Shown: piece by piece, positions 1 through 7,471 of the stretch
Layout of the letters: each line of letters starts with the position of its first letter
Numbering within the stretch: the first letter of the stretch is position 1
Assembly (NCBI GenBank): GCA_018267435.1
Contig: JAFDYM010000431.1
Location: 1-27,050, forward strand
Direction of reading: 5' to 3'
Origin: Bacteroidota bacterium
GTDB taxonomy: Bacteria; Bacteroidota; Bacteroidia; Chitinophagales; LD1
DNA length: 27,050 bases
Notes under the pieces: model-generated
Told to the model about the DNA's origin: nothing
Database searches by the model: none
The model's input: the letters and a program-made list of their open reading frames with translations, nothing else
Program-made: the position numbers and the translations under genes

Positions 1-314
1 AGTATCTCATCGTAGTGGGCTATTAGATAGCTTATTTTGCTCGACATCATTAGCGATACCAAGGCTACGGGCAATATCAACACAATGAATGATACAAACA
101 TCAATAGTATAATGGCCAATGGACTAGGCCACTTGCGTTTAGGCTTTTCGGTTAGCTTAAAATAGGGCCTGCGCAATATAATGTAGAAAATAACCGAGCC
201 AAGAAAGGCGCTGATAAAGGGTTTCATCAACCATAGCAAAAAGCAGCCCAAGCCTATCAAGGCAATCACAAAAATGGTCTGCTTTAGCTTGTCGTTGTTC
301 AGTCTATCTTGCAA
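1..314 (-). CDS. AI-2E family transporter (permease), N-terminal part
   Basis: Partial gene running off the left edge; about 104 N-terminal residues are visible. Reading the minus strand gives a polar start (NNDKLKQ), a hydrophobic helix (TIFVIALIGLGCFLLWLMKP), FISAFLGSVIFYIILRRPYF, a basic loop (KLTEKPKRKWP) and a second long hydrophobic stretch. This layout matches the start of AI-2E/PerM-type permeases, membrane proteins of about 350 residues that export small molecules or ions; the substrate cannot be told here. No ATG lies in frame nearby, so the start is placed at a TTG at 312-314, which puts the usual short polar head before helix 1; a CTG a few codons later is also possible. It reads in the same direction as scpA and is separated from it by a terminator hairpin. 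The family call is from recall of the pattern, and most of the protein is outside the window. Confidence 0.72.
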   Translation of the reverse strand, partial: MQDRLNNDKLKQTIFVIALIGLGCFLLWLMKPFISAFLGSVIFYIILRRPYFKLTEKPKRKWPSPLAIILLMFVSFIVLILPVALVSLMMSSKISYLIAHYDEI

Positions 315-456
315 GGGTGTAGGGTTTTGTTTTTGGAAGATAGCAAGAAAAAGAGTGTGCCGAAGAACCTTAAGTTTTCTTAAGCAAAACCGCCCACAGC
401 ACTCGCGCCCGTGGGAGGCGCACCAAGTAGCTAGGCGCAACCGTATCGCGCATAAA

Positions 457-487
457 CAAAAAACCGCAAGCTGTGCGCTCGCGGTTT
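457..487 (-). terminator. Rho-independent terminator behind scpA
   Basis: On the minus strand AAACCGCGAGC pairs with GCTTGCGGTTT (11 bp with one G-U), loop GCACA, followed directly by a run of T. It lies 10 nt past the scpA stop codon, so it should end scpA transcription before the permease gene. The remaining sequence between 315 and 456 shows no gene that I can support. Confidence 0.72.
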
Positions 488-496
488 GTATAGGTG

Positions 497-1291
497 TTAT
501 GGTTTCTTTTCTTCTTCCTCGTCCTCGAAGGTTTTAGCTTCCTCGCCAGGTTCGCGTTGCTCAAGCCAAAAGTTGTTGTAGCCTTCGCCTACGGTTATTT
601 GTATGCGCTGCTCGGCTATCATTTCTAACATACTTAAGAAAACGAACATGGCGTGTATGCGGTTCTCTACCTCGTCGAACACTTCTTCGAATTTTAGCTT
701 CACACCATTCTTCAGGCGTTCGGTTAACAGCATCTTTTCGCCGGCTATGGTATAAGGTGGACTAACAACTGTATGTACCACTTTGTTCTTCTCGCGGGCT
801 ACGCGCTCCAGTACGGTTTGGAAAGCCTTTAGCAAGCGGAACATGGTTAAGTGCTGCATCTCGTGTTCGGTTTCGAACAGGGCGGCTATCTCCTTGTTTT
901 CGCTTAGCGCGTTGCCGCGCTTGTTTATGCTTTGGCGGTCCTCCTCTAGCTTGCGCATAGCCTCGGTTACCTCCTTGTACTTTTTGTACTCTATTAGGCG
1001 CGTTACTAGTTCCTCGCGCGGGTCTATTTCGGCACCGGTAGCAGGGTCAAGCTCCTTGCGCGGCAATAGCATTTTTGCCTTTATGCGCATAAGCGTAGCC
1101 GCCACTAATATAAATTCGCTGGCTACATCCACGTTCAGCTCGGGCATGGTGTGTATGTAGGCAAGAAAATCATCGGCAAGCTTGGCAATAGGAATATCGT
1201 ATATGTCCAGCTCGTCGCGCTCAATAAAGAACAACAGCAGGTCGAAAGGCCCCTCGAACTGGGGCAGTTTTATTTCGTAAGTATCTTGCAT
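497..1291 (-). CDS. scpA: Segregation and condensation protein A (ScpA)
   Basis: ScpA is the kleisin subunit that bridges SMC heads in the bacterial condensin and so helps chromosome compaction and segregation in the cytoplasm. The protein (264 aa from the chosen start) shows the typical N-terminal SMC-binding block: QFEGPFDLLLFFIERDELDI, then DIPIAKLADDFLAYI. A central region follows with LMRIKAKMLLP and a charged helix, and the C-terminal winged-helix segment (VENRIHAMFVFLSMLEMIAE) ends in an acidic/lysine tail (EDEEEEKKP). Length agrees with the family (about 240-270 aa). The open frame extends 32 codons further upstream, but that part runs into a dispersed repeat and has no family pattern, so the start is put at the ATG giving MQDTYEIKLPQFEG. 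scpB is not next to it. A terminator lies just behind the gene. Confidence 0.92.
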   Translation of the reverse strand: MQDTYEIKLPQFEGPFDLLLFFIERDELDIYDIPIAKLADDFLAYIHTMPELNVDVASEFILVAATLMRIKAKMLLPRKELDPATGAEIDPREELVTRLIEYKKYKEVTEAMRKLEEDRQSINKRGNALSENKEIAALFETEHEMQHLTMFRLLKAFQTVLERVAREKNKVVHTVVSPPYTIAGEKMLLTERLKNGVKLKFEEVFDEVENRIHAMFVFLSMLEMIAEQRIQITVGEGYNNFWLEQREPGEEAKTFEDEEEEKKP

Positions 1292-1302
1292 AATAAGGGT
1301 AG

Positions 1303-1310
1303 CGAAGATA
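1303..1310 (-). promoter_or_regulatory. Possible -7 element of scpA
   Basis: The minus strand reads TATCTTCG 11 nt before the scpA ATG, one base off the Bacteroidota -7 consensus TAnnTTTG. No TTTG lies at the expected 19-21 nt upstream (the nearest is at 14 nt), so this is weak. If real, the transcript would have almost no leader. The same octamer sits 5 nt before the next gene on the other strand. Confidence 0.3.
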
Positions 1311-1340
1311 AGGTTTGGAAGCCACAAAACAGAATGCCCA

Positions 1341-1432
1341 TAGCCACGAAGGCGCAAAGACGCTAAGAATGAATGCGCTAAGAACATCCTTCTTAATATT
1401 TTCTTCTTCGTGGCTTCGTGCCTTTGTGGCTA
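1341..1432. repeat. Dispersed inverted repeat (CCACAAAGGCAC type), copy 1
   Basis: The left arm TAGCCACGAAGGCGCAAAG and the right arm, whose reverse complement begins TAGCCACAAAGGCACGAAG, form a long imperfect hairpin between the divergent genes scpA and 1455. A related copy lies at 2521-2583. Such CACAAAG-rich inverted repeats are scattered between genes in many Bacteroidota genomes; whether they are mobile or act on mRNA is not known to me. Confidence 0.55.
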
Positions 1433-1441
1433 TTATCTCGC

Positions 1442-1449
1442 TATCTTCG
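1442..1449 (+). promoter_or_regulatory. Possible -7 element of the flippase-like gene
   Basis: TATCTTCG stands 5 nt before the ATG at 1455, with a TTTG 15 nt upstream of it. Spacing is shorter than the usual 19-21 nt, so the call is weak. It is the same octamer, in a similar setting (TTTGTGGCT upstream), as the one before scpA. Confidence 0.28.
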
Positions 1450-1454
1450 CCCAC

Positions 1455-2519
1455 ATGAGCCACGCCAAACCCACCGATGTACCTGCTATAAAATGGTGGA
1501 AGGTATTATTGGCCGTGGGCTTTAGCATAGGCATATCGGCGTACTTTATCGCCCGCTCGTTCCACCCGGAAACACTTAGCAGTATATCGTTCAGCGCACA
1601 CCTATGCATAGGCTTGGTACTGGCGCTAGTTACCGTAGTAGTGCGCGACTTTGCCTTTGTGTATAAGCTACGCCTAAGCAGCGGCATACAGCTAGGCTGG
1701 TGGCAAACACTTAAAATAGTGTTGATGTGGGAGTTCGGCGCTACCGTTACACCCAAGCTGGGCGAGGTAGCTTTTGTGCTGTACATCCTAAAGCGCGGGG
1801 GCTTAACCTACGGTAGAAGCACTGCCGTGTTAATGCTGAATGCTTTCTTTGATAACCTGGCTTTTGTTATCCTGTTTACAGGCGCATACCTTGCCCTAGG
1901 CGAGCAAATGTTCCTGGTACCTAGCAACTGCGCCGACTTGAAAGGACAGGAGTATCTAGGTCGCATTACCGACCTAGCCAAGGGCGCATGGGTAGGCTAC
2001 TTTGCTATGCTGGGCGTATCGGTATTTATGTTTGTATCGGTATTTTTTCTACCGCACAGGGCTAGGCAATTGTTCCAATACCTAAGCAATACGCGCTTGT
2101 TCAGCCGCTTTAAAAACGGACTGTTTATACTGGGGCAAGAAATTGAAATTACCTCTTTGGAATATCGCCACAAGCCCTTCAGCTTTTGGGCGCAAATGAC
2201 GGTGGCTACCCTTATCAACTGGAGCAGCCGCTACCTATTAGCCAATGCCTTGCTATATGCCTTTAGCGCTGTGCCGCTGCCTATGGGCGAGGTGTTTGCA
2301 AGGCAGCTAATCATTTGGGTCTTCCTAATTATACCTAGCACACCAGGCGCTAGCGGCGTAGCCGAGGTGCTTTTCCTTTCCTTCAACTGCCAGTATATGC
2401 CGGTAGGCCTAGCCGCGGGCATAACCACGGTGTGGAGGATGTATAGCTATTACATTTACCTTATCATTGGCGCTATACTGTTGCCGAGATATATAGCGGG
2501 CAAAAGAGAAAACAATTAA
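1455..2519 (+). CDS. Lysylphosphatidylglycerol synthase TM-region / flippase-like membrane protein (UPF0104)
   Basis: A 354-aa multi-pass inner-membrane protein. It fits the LPG-synthase transmembrane family (PF03706), whose members flip or handle lipids; many stand-alone members have no proven substrate. Visible marks: hydrophobic helices through the length; the conserved central region WEFGATVTPKLGEVAFVLY, followed by GRSTAVLMLNAFFDNLAFV; and the late motif IPSTPGASGVAEVLF followed by TTVWRMYSYYIYLIIGA. The last two correspond to the family's TPGGxGxxE and WRxxxYY blocks. There is no C-terminal aminoacyltransferase domain, so it is not a full MprF. The frame is open 15 codons upstream, but that part is inside a dispersed repeat, so the ATG giving MSHAKPTDVPAIKWWK is preferred. 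It diverges from scpA and is followed within 2 nt by another dispersed repeat. Confidence 0.8.
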   Translation: MSHAKPTDVPAIKWWKVLLAVGFSIGISAYFIARSFHPETLSSISFSAHLCIGLVLALVTVVVRDFAFVYKLRLSSGIQLGWWQTLKIVLMWEFGATVTPKLGEVAFVLYILKRGGLTYGRSTAVLMLNAFFDNLAFVILFTGAYLALGEQMFLVPSNCADLKGQEYLGRITDLAKGAWVGYFAMLGVSVFMFVSVFFLPHRARQLFQYLSNTRLFSRFKNGLFILGQEIEITSLEYRHKPFSFWAQMTVATLINWSSRYLLANALLYAFSAVPLPMGEVFARQLIIWVFLIIPSTPGASGVAEVLFLSFNCQYMPVGLAAGITTVWRMYSYYIYLIIGAILLPRYIAGKRENN

Positions 2520-2520
2520 T

Positions 2521-2583
2521 GCCACAAAGGCACAAAGAGGCTAAGTTTCAGTTAACATCTTTGTGCCTTCGTGTCTTTGTGGC
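2521..2583. repeat. Dispersed inverted repeat (CCACAAAGGCAC type), copy 2
   Basis: GCCACAAAGGCACAAAGAGG on the left mirrors CTTTGTGCCTTCGTGTCTTT and GTGGC on the right, forming a hairpin that fills the gap between two convergent genes. It starts 2 nt after the stop of the flippase-like gene and ends 6 nt before the stop of the hydrolase gene. It may serve as a two-way terminator by position, though it has no T run. Confidence 0.58.
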
Positions 2584-2589
2584 TAGGTA

Positions 2590-3423
2590 TTACTTCAGCC
2601 TAGTCTTAATAAAGCTTGTCGCTTTAGTGTAAGCATCTTTGGTGTACTCCTTGTTGTATTTCGGGTTGCTAGGGTTGGCAAAGGCGTGGTCGGCATTGTA
2701 GCGGTGCACGGTAAGTTTCTTGCCGGCCTTCTTCATGTTCGTTTCAAAACCCTTTACAACGCTCTCGTTGATGTGTTGGTCCTGCGTGCCAAATATGCCC
2801 AGCACGTCGCAGTTCAATGTCTTCAACTTGTTGATGTCCTGCTCGGGCATACCGTAGTAAACCACACAAGCCTTAGCCTGCTTGCCCAGCATAAGCGCTG
2901 CTTGTAACGACCATGCTCCACCCATACACCAGCCCATGGTGGCAATATTTGCTTTATCGCCCACTACCTTGCGCAGGCTATTGATAATGTCGCGCGCGCG
3001 GGTATCGCTCAGTTCGCTGCTGTACTTCTGTGCTTCGGGTACTGAGGTAGCCACTTTGCCATCGTATAGGTCGATGGCATAAACGGTAACATTGCCCAAA
3101 GCTGCCTGTAGCTTTTCGGCCTCTTGCTTTATGTAGTCGTTCAGTCCCCACCATTCATGGAACAGGAATACAACCTTAGTAGTTTGTGTATCGGGCGTTA
3201 CGCGGTAGGCACGGGCATCTTCGCCGTATTCGGTTTTAAAGGTCAGCATCTGCCCCTTCTCTTTCTCTAGTTTAAACGGTGTTGGTTCCAAGTGTTTGCT
3301 TGCAAAGTTAGTGTTTAGGGCCAGTTCGGCATTCTGCTCGCTTACAGGGCGCACACAGCAGCTAGCCTGCTGCGCAAAGGTGTATGAGCAAAGTAGCGTG
3401 AATAGGATGGTTAAATACCTCAT
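2590..3423 (-). CDS. Secreted dienelactone hydrolase family protein
   Basis: An alpha/beta hydrolase of 277 aa with an N-terminal signal peptide (MRYLTILFTLLCSYTFAQQ), so it is likely periplasmic. The dienelactone-hydrolase pattern is clear: VVFLFHEWWGLND at about residues 84-96 (first strand and oxyanion region), the nucleophile elbow GWCMGG with Cys166, Asp215 in FGTQDQHIN and His246 in NADHAFANP. Cys-Asp-His is the triad of this family, which opens lactone or ester rings. The motif HAFANPSNPKYN with a C-terminal helix is also usual. Two adjacent cysteines (residues 22-23) just after the signal peptide could instead make a lipoprotein, although the lipobox is poor. The natural substrate is unknown. 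It is convergent with the flippase-like gene, with a long gap upstream. Confidence 0.86.
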   Translation of the reverse strand: MRYLTILFTLLCSYTFAQQASCCVRPVSEQNAELALNTNFASKHLEPTPFKLEKEKGQMLTFKTEYGEDARAYRVTPDTQTTKVVFLFHEWWGLNDYIKQEAEKLQAALGNVTVYAIDLYDGKVATSVPEAQKYSSELSDTRARDIINSLRKVVGDKANIATMGWCMGGAWSLQAALMLGKQAKACVVYYGMPEQDINKLKTLNCDVLGIFGTQDQHINESVVKGFETNMKKAGKKLTVHRYNADHAFANPSNPKYNKEYTKDAYTKATSFIKTRLK

Positions 3424-3884
3424 ATTGTGTTGGGTTTTAGGTAGCGAGAAGGCTAAAAATGTGTGCCTGTTAACTAATCATATTTTAATAAGAAGCAAGA
3501 AGCATTAAAAACATTTGGCGCGTTACTGTTGCGCCTTGCCCATACTGCTTCGCACCTTAGGCCTGCCCCGACCTGTCGGTGGCGTGCATACTGTGGAGCC
3601 TAGCTTAACAACATATTGTGCGCTACTTCTGCCCACGATTTAAATCGTGGGCTACTGAATGGAAACATATCTATCCTAGAAAAAGTGAGTAATGTTCACG
3701 TGTTGCCCAAAGAATCCTACGTATCCGTAGCCCATGAATTAATTCATGGGCTAACAAAGCGCTCAAAATATCCTATAACGGCTAGCAGCAACACAAAAAA
3801 TTAACCCGCCAATCTTCATTACAAGCTGCCTTTTCTTGCCATAATATTGTAAATCTATTCACCAATCCAAATCTTAAACTTACC
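3424..3884. other. 461-nt intergenic region between divergent genes
   Basis: No gene is supported here; the one open frame (about 62 codons from 3616) runs straight through the palindromes described next. The stretch separates the divergent hydrolase and alcohol dehydrogenase genes and should hold both promoters. I find no clean TTTG-N19-21-TAnnTTTG pair on either strand. Confidence 0.6.
3631..3753. repeat. Pair of REP-like palindromes in opposite orientation
   Basis: Two perfect 22-nt palindromes lie 77 nt apart: half-site GCCCACGATTT at 3631-3652 and half-site GCCCATGAATT at 3730-3751, the second extending to 26 nt as TA...TA (3728-3753). Each is followed, in opposite directions, by GGGCTAC and a related tail (TGAAT and GGATA), so they look like one element and its inverted partner. 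This is the layout of REP pairs moved by REP-associated tyrosine transposases; no such transposase gene is in the window. Confidence 0.62.
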
Positions 3885-5036
3885 ATGGGTACTTTCGATG
3901 TTGTCCGCCAGTTTAATTTCCCTACCATTATCCGTTTCGGCGCAGGTGCCGTTAAGGAACTGCCTGCTTACCTTAAAAGCAACGGCCTAAGCAAGCCGCT
4001 TATAGTTACCGACCCTAACGTGGCAGCATTGCCGTTCTTTAAAGGTATAGTAGAGGACCTGAAAGCAAATGGTTTATCGGTAGAGGTATTCAGCGATATA
4101 CACAAAAACCCAGTAAAGAGCGATGTATACAAAGGCGTAGCTATGTGGGACGCAACCGACCGCGATAGCGTAGTAGGTATAGGCGGTGGCGCTGGCTTGG
4201 ATGTGGCACGTGCCGTATTGTTAGGCATTAACCACCGTGAGGACCTATTTAAATATGATGACCTAATAGGTGGCGATGTATATGTAACCAACGATGTACC
4301 TCACTTTGTTACCATACCTACCACCAGTGGTACAGGTAGCGAGGTAGGCCGCAGCGCTATTATAGCCGATGATGTAACGCACCAAAAGAAAATATTGTTC
4401 TCGCCTAAGCTAATGGCGAAAGTGGTGTTTGCCGACCCGATGTTGACCATGGAGCTGCCACCGTTTATTACAGCCGCTACGGGTATGGATGCACTAACGC
4501 ACAACATGGAAGCATTCCTTGCTAAAAACTATCACCCTATGTGCGATGGTATAGCCTTGGAAGGTATCCGCTTAATATCTCAATCGCTTGAGAAAGCAAC
4601 CAACAGCCCAGACTTGGAAAGCCGCTCGCAAATGTTGTTGGCTTCTATGATGGGTGCTATCGCCTTCCAAAAAGGCTTAGGTGTAGTGCATTCGTTGGCA
4701 CACCCGCTTAGCAGCTTGTTAGATACGCACCACGGCCTTGCCAATGCGGTGAACATACCTTACGGTATGAAGTTCAACATAGCAGGCTTTGAAGACAAAT
4801 TTAAACGCATAGCCGCTACGCTGGAACTGCCACAGCAGAACGGCGAGGCAGTAGTACAGTACCTGTTCGACTTGAACACCAAAGTGGGAATCCCTCACCG
4901 TCTGCGCGATATAAACGTGAAGGAGGAACACCTAGAGGAGCTAGCTGACCTAGCGTTTGCCGACTTTGCACACCCTAACAACCCTAAGCCAGTAAGCAGG
5001 GCCGACTTTAGGGCACTATACGGCGAGGCATTGTAG
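3885..5036 (+). CDS. Iron-containing alcohol dehydrogenase (type III)
   Basis: A 383-aa cytosolic NAD(P)-dependent oxidoreductase that interconverts an alcohol and an aldehyde or ketone. The whole family layout is present: RFGAGAVKELP near the N-terminus, a nucleotide-binding region with VVGIGGGAGLDVAR at about residues 96-109 (Ala where GGGS is usual), and TIPTTSGTGSEV at 143-154. The C-terminal metal domain has Asp202 and His206 (TGMDALTHNMEAF), His269 (GVVHSLAHPL) and His283 (DTHHGLANA). The spacings 4, 63 and 14 match those of E. coli FucO, so the four iron ligands are intact. The start ATG gives MGTFDVVRQFNFP, the normal family beginning. The substrate cannot be told; neighbours do not form a pathway. 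The stop is TAG, and an AT-rich gap of 77 nt leads to the next gene. Confidence 0.92.
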   Translation: MGTFDVVRQFNFPTIIRFGAGAVKELPAYLKSNGLSKPLIVTDPNVAALPFFKGIVEDLKANGLSVEVFSDIHKNPVKSDVYKGVAMWDATDRDSVVGIGGGAGLDVARAVLLGINHREDLFKYDDLIGGDVYVTNDVPHFVTIPTTSGTGSEVGRSAIIADDVTHQKKILFSPKLMAKVVFADPMLTMELPPFITAATGMDALTHNMEAFLAKNYHPMCDGIALEGIRLISQSLEKATNSPDLESRSQMLLASMMGAIAFQKGLGVVHSLAHPLSSLLDTHHGLANAVNIPYGMKFNIAGFEDKFKRIAATLELPQQNGEAVVQYLFDLNTKVGIPHRLRDINVKEEHLEELADLAFADFAHPNNPKPVSRADFRALYGEAL

Positions 5037-5113
5037 GAAGAATTTGACGATATGACAATGTGATAATTTGAGAATTTAGGCGTACCTTAATCGGTGTAAT
5101 CAAACTATAATCT

Positions 5114-5848
5114 GTGGAATCAAATAATAAGAAAATACGTATAGGCCTTACCTTTACCGAGGCGCGACATGAGAACTACCCTACATGGATACAAGGTAGC
5201 GATGCCGACATAGAGATAGTGGAGCTACATTGGGATAAGCACAGTATGGAAGAGGTGTGGGACGAAGTAGAAGACTGCCACGGCATAGTGCTTAGTGGGG
5301 GTGTAGATGTGCATCCTGACTTTTATGAAAACGAGCGCACCGAATACCCTAATGGCCCCAAAAGCCAAGAAGAGTTCAACAAGGAGCGCGATGAGTTTGA
5401 GATGCATGTGTTTGAAACAGCCTTGAACTTCGACAAGCCCGTGTTGGCTATATGCCGTGGTTTGCAGCTGGTAAACGTAGCCCTTGGCGGAGACCTTGTG
5501 CAGGACTTGGAAGAGAACGGCAAGAATGACCACCGCAGGCACGAAGTAGATGGCGAGCACGAGGTGAAGATTAATAGCGGCAGCTTGCTGCACCAAGTGG
5601 CAGGCACTACAATAGGCCGCGTTAACAGCGCGCACCACCAGGCAGTTGGCAAGGTGGCAGACGAGTTGATTCCTAATAGCTCTTCTCCCGATGGCGTAAT
5701 AGAAGGTGCCGAGTGGAAACACAAAGCAGATAAGCCTTTTCTATTAGCGGTACAGTGGCACCCAGAGCGCATTACAGATAAGGATACCAACCCGCTATCG
5801 AAAAACATACGTGCCGAATTTTTGAAAGCTGTAAGGGCAAACGCATAA
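5114..5848 (+). CDS. Class-I glutamine amidotransferase-like hydrolase (peptidase C26, gamma-glutamyl-GABA hydrolase family)
   Basis: A 244-aa cytosolic protein of the PuuD-like C26 family, which cuts gamma-glutamyl amide bonds. Visible marks are HGIVLSGGVDVHPDFY at about residues 56-71, the nucleophile loop AICRGLQLVNVALGG with Cys114, SAHHQAVG at 172-179, and QWHPER with His216 and Glu218, giving the usual Cys-His-Glu triad. The start is a GTG at 5114, the first start codon in frame before the conserved IRIGLT strand. In other bacteria such proteins serve putrescine breakdown or hydrolyse gamma-glutamyl peptides, but no polyamine gene is next to it. A good terminator follows, so it is probably the last gene of its transcript. 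Confidence 0.87.
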   Translation: MESNNKKIRIGLTFTEARHENYPTWIQGSDADIEIVELHWDKHSMEEVWDEVEDCHGIVLSGGVDVHPDFYENERTEYPNGPKSQEEFNKERDEFEMHVFETALNFDKPVLAICRGLQLVNVALGGDLVQDLEENGKNDHRRHEVDGEHEVKINSGSLLHQVAGTTIGRVNSAHHQAVGKVADELIPNSSSPDGVIEGAEWKHKADKPFLLAVQWHPERITDKDTNPLSKNIRAEFLKAVRANA

Positions 5849-5873
5849 ACAACTTTTCAAAATCAACAAAATA

Positions 5874-5911
5874 GAAGCCCTGCCAACATAGGTGGGGCTT
5901 TTGCTTTTTTT
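5874..5911 (+). terminator. Rho-independent terminator behind the C26 hydrolase gene
   Basis: AGCCCTGCC pairs with GGTGGGGCT (9 bp including two G-U wobbles) around the loop AACATA, followed by TTTGC and a run of seven T. It lies 26 nt after the stop codon. Confidence 0.72.
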
Positions 5912-5983
5912 AGTATTAGCACGTGCCTATTAATTGGGCATACTATTTTACTTTGTGCTACGCAACGTGAAATATATAACCAC

Positions 5984-6919
5984 ATGAAGAAGAAAGTACA
6001 ACTGGTATTGGGTAGTGGAGGTGCTAGAGGTATTGCCCATATAGGCGTAATACAACGTTTGCTTGAAGAGGACTATGAAATAGTAGAAATAGTAGGTTGT
6101 AGCATGGGGGCCGTGGTAGGCGGCATGTATAGTGCCGGCCATTTAGAAGCATACACCGAGTGGTTGTTGAAGCAAAGCAAAACGGATGTTTATCGTCTGT
6201 TTGATATTACTTTTTCATTGCACGGCTTAGTTAAAGGCGACCGCATATTTCAGATACTAGAAGAAATGGCGGGCAAGCATGATATAGAAAAACTGAAAAT
6301 TCCCTTTACAGCTATAGCTACTGATATGCACAGCCGTACCGAGGTGCACTTTAACGAGGGAAATCTATTTAAAGCGTTGCGCGCAAGTACAGGAATACCA
6401 GGTGTGTTTACACCTATTGCAGATAGTGGCCGCCTATATGTGGATGGCGCGGTGTTGAATCCTTTGCCTGTAGACGTATTGCACAGACGTAAAGATGCCA
6501 GCATAATAGCTATTAACTTGAACGGAGCTATAGAATCAGACATTATAGCCATACCACAACCACAGCCGCCCGATGAGGAAAAGGCGCCAGCTTTTTGGAC
6601 GCGCATAAAAAGCTATTTTGAAAAAGCCCAAGATGATGCAGCCGAGAAAAAAGAACCCGAAACCATAGAAACGAAAGCAGAGGATCCTGTACCGGTTACT
6701 GTGCCTACGTTTTCTATGTTCGAGTTGCTGAGTGCCAGTTACGATGCTTCGCTTGATAAATTGGCAGCTATGACGTTGCGCGAAAACCCTGTAGATATGA
6801 TAATAGAAATACCGCGCAATACTTGTTCGGTATTCGAGTTTTACCGCGCAGCCGAGTTGATTGAAGTAGGCCGAAAACAGTACGACAAGGCCATGGCTAA
6901 ACAAAAGAGAGAAGACTAG
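5984..6919 (+). CDS. Patatin-like phospholipase family protein (RssA-type)
   Basis: A 311-aa protein with a patatin lipid-acyl-hydrolase domain. The oxyanion motif GSGGARGIAHIGV is at residues 10-22, the nucleophile elbow GCSMGAVVG gives Ser40, and VDGAVLNPLP supplies Asp154 of the Ser-Asp dyad; STGIPGVFTP at 135-144 is also typical. There is no signal peptide, so it is a cytosolic or inner-leaflet lipase of the RssA/YchK kind, not a secreted toxin. A proline/glutamate-rich stretch (about residues 190-240) separates the catalytic core from a C-terminal helical part (YRAAELIEVGRKQYDKAM). It follows a terminator, so it has its own promoter, but I see no clean consensus. Its stop codon overlaps that of the minus-strand gene at 6916, the left edge of the phage cluster. 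Confidence 0.88.
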   Translation: MKKKVQLVLGSGGARGIAHIGVIQRLLEEDYEIVEIVGCSMGAVVGGMYSAGHLEAYTEWLLKQSKTDVYRLFDITFSLHGLVKGDRIFQILEEMAGKHDIEKLKIPFTAIATDMHSRTEVHFNEGNLFKALRASTGIPGVFTPIADSGRLYVDGAVLNPLPVDVLHRRKDASIIAINLNGAIESDIIAIPQPQPPDEEKAPAFWTRIKSYFEKAQDDAAEKKEPETIETKAEDPVPVTVPTFSMFELLSASYDASLDKLAAMTLRENPVDMIIEIPRNTCSVFEFYRAAELIEVGRKQYDKAMAKQKRED

Positions 6920-7449
6920 GTTACAGAGTTTTCTTCTTCTTGTATTTCACCGGCATTTGGGTCATATTCCGTTTCTACACCTTGTAGCATTATCTGTTGC
7001 CAGTCCTTTTCTCGCCATACATTGTAGTAGTACAATATGGTGTTGAAGCTTATCACATCATCTTTCAAAGCATCGGCATTAGTGCTCATTTCTGTATTGT
7101 TCAGCTCAAGGCTTTTGAATAGAACCAACCCTTCTTCGTTTTTTGCCACATGGTTTTCCAATGCTTCTAAAACAGAGGAAGTAAATGTAAAGCGGTTCAG
7201 TATATTAGGTAGCTCATCAAGTGCGTTGGTATAGTCGGCACACACACAATGCACTTTAATAGTGGCATATCCTTGCTTTACATCATTAGAAAGTGCGCTC
7301 CATTTTATGTTGCCAAAATCTATGAATACAGAAGGAGAAATAATGGCATCCCCACTGCCGGCCGTTTGGCTGTTCCAGATATCTACAACTGCCGTTGGTG
7401 TTTTGGCTACAAGCTTTGTTTGTATAGCTTTTAAATATGGTTTTAGCAT
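6916..7449 (-). CDS. Putative phage tail-completion / neck protein (Mu gp37 position)
   Basis: Last gene of the minus-strand phage arm, 177 aa. I do not recognise a firm family. It begins with a helix (MLKPYLKAIQTKLVAKTP) and continues as alternating strands with YATIKVHCVCADYTNALDELPNILNRF, ending in an acidic tail (EIQEEENSVT). A small alpha/beta protein of this size with a hydrophobic strand followed by an 'xAxxELPxILxRF' helix resembles tail-terminator or completion proteins. In Mu the gene after DUF1320 (gp36) is the DUF1834 gene gp37; here a gene of that kind would sit one place further, beyond the portal. It starts 22 nt after the portal stop, so it is co-transcribed. Its stop codon overlaps that of the patatin gene (convergent), so no spare DNA separates phage and host genes. 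Confidence 0.45.
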   Translation of the reverse strand: MLKPYLKAIQTKLVAKTPTAVVDIWNSQTAGSGDAIISPSVFIDFGNIKWSALSNDVKQGYATIKVHCVCADYTNALDELPNILNRFTFTSSVLEALENHVAKNEEGLVLFKSLELNNTEMSTNADALKDDVISFNTILYYYNVWREKDWQQIMLQGVETEYDPNAGEIQEEENSVT

Positions 7450-7471
7450 GCTGAGTTTTTTGATAGATTAA

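Noticed and set aside
274..537. 87-codon plus-strand frame near the left edge
   Set aside because: It overlaps the permease start and the scpA terminator antisense; no coding pattern.
5037..5113. AT-rich GACGATATGACAATGTGATA block as a regulatory site or repeat
   Set aside because: It resembles dispersed ATTTGA/TGTGATAATTTG sequence in Bacteroidota, but a single short copy in this window does not support a call.
6900..6980. Attachment site or tRNA at the left border of the phage cluster
   Set aside because: No tRNA-like fold, no repeat matched elsewhere in the window; only the overlapping stop codons are visible.
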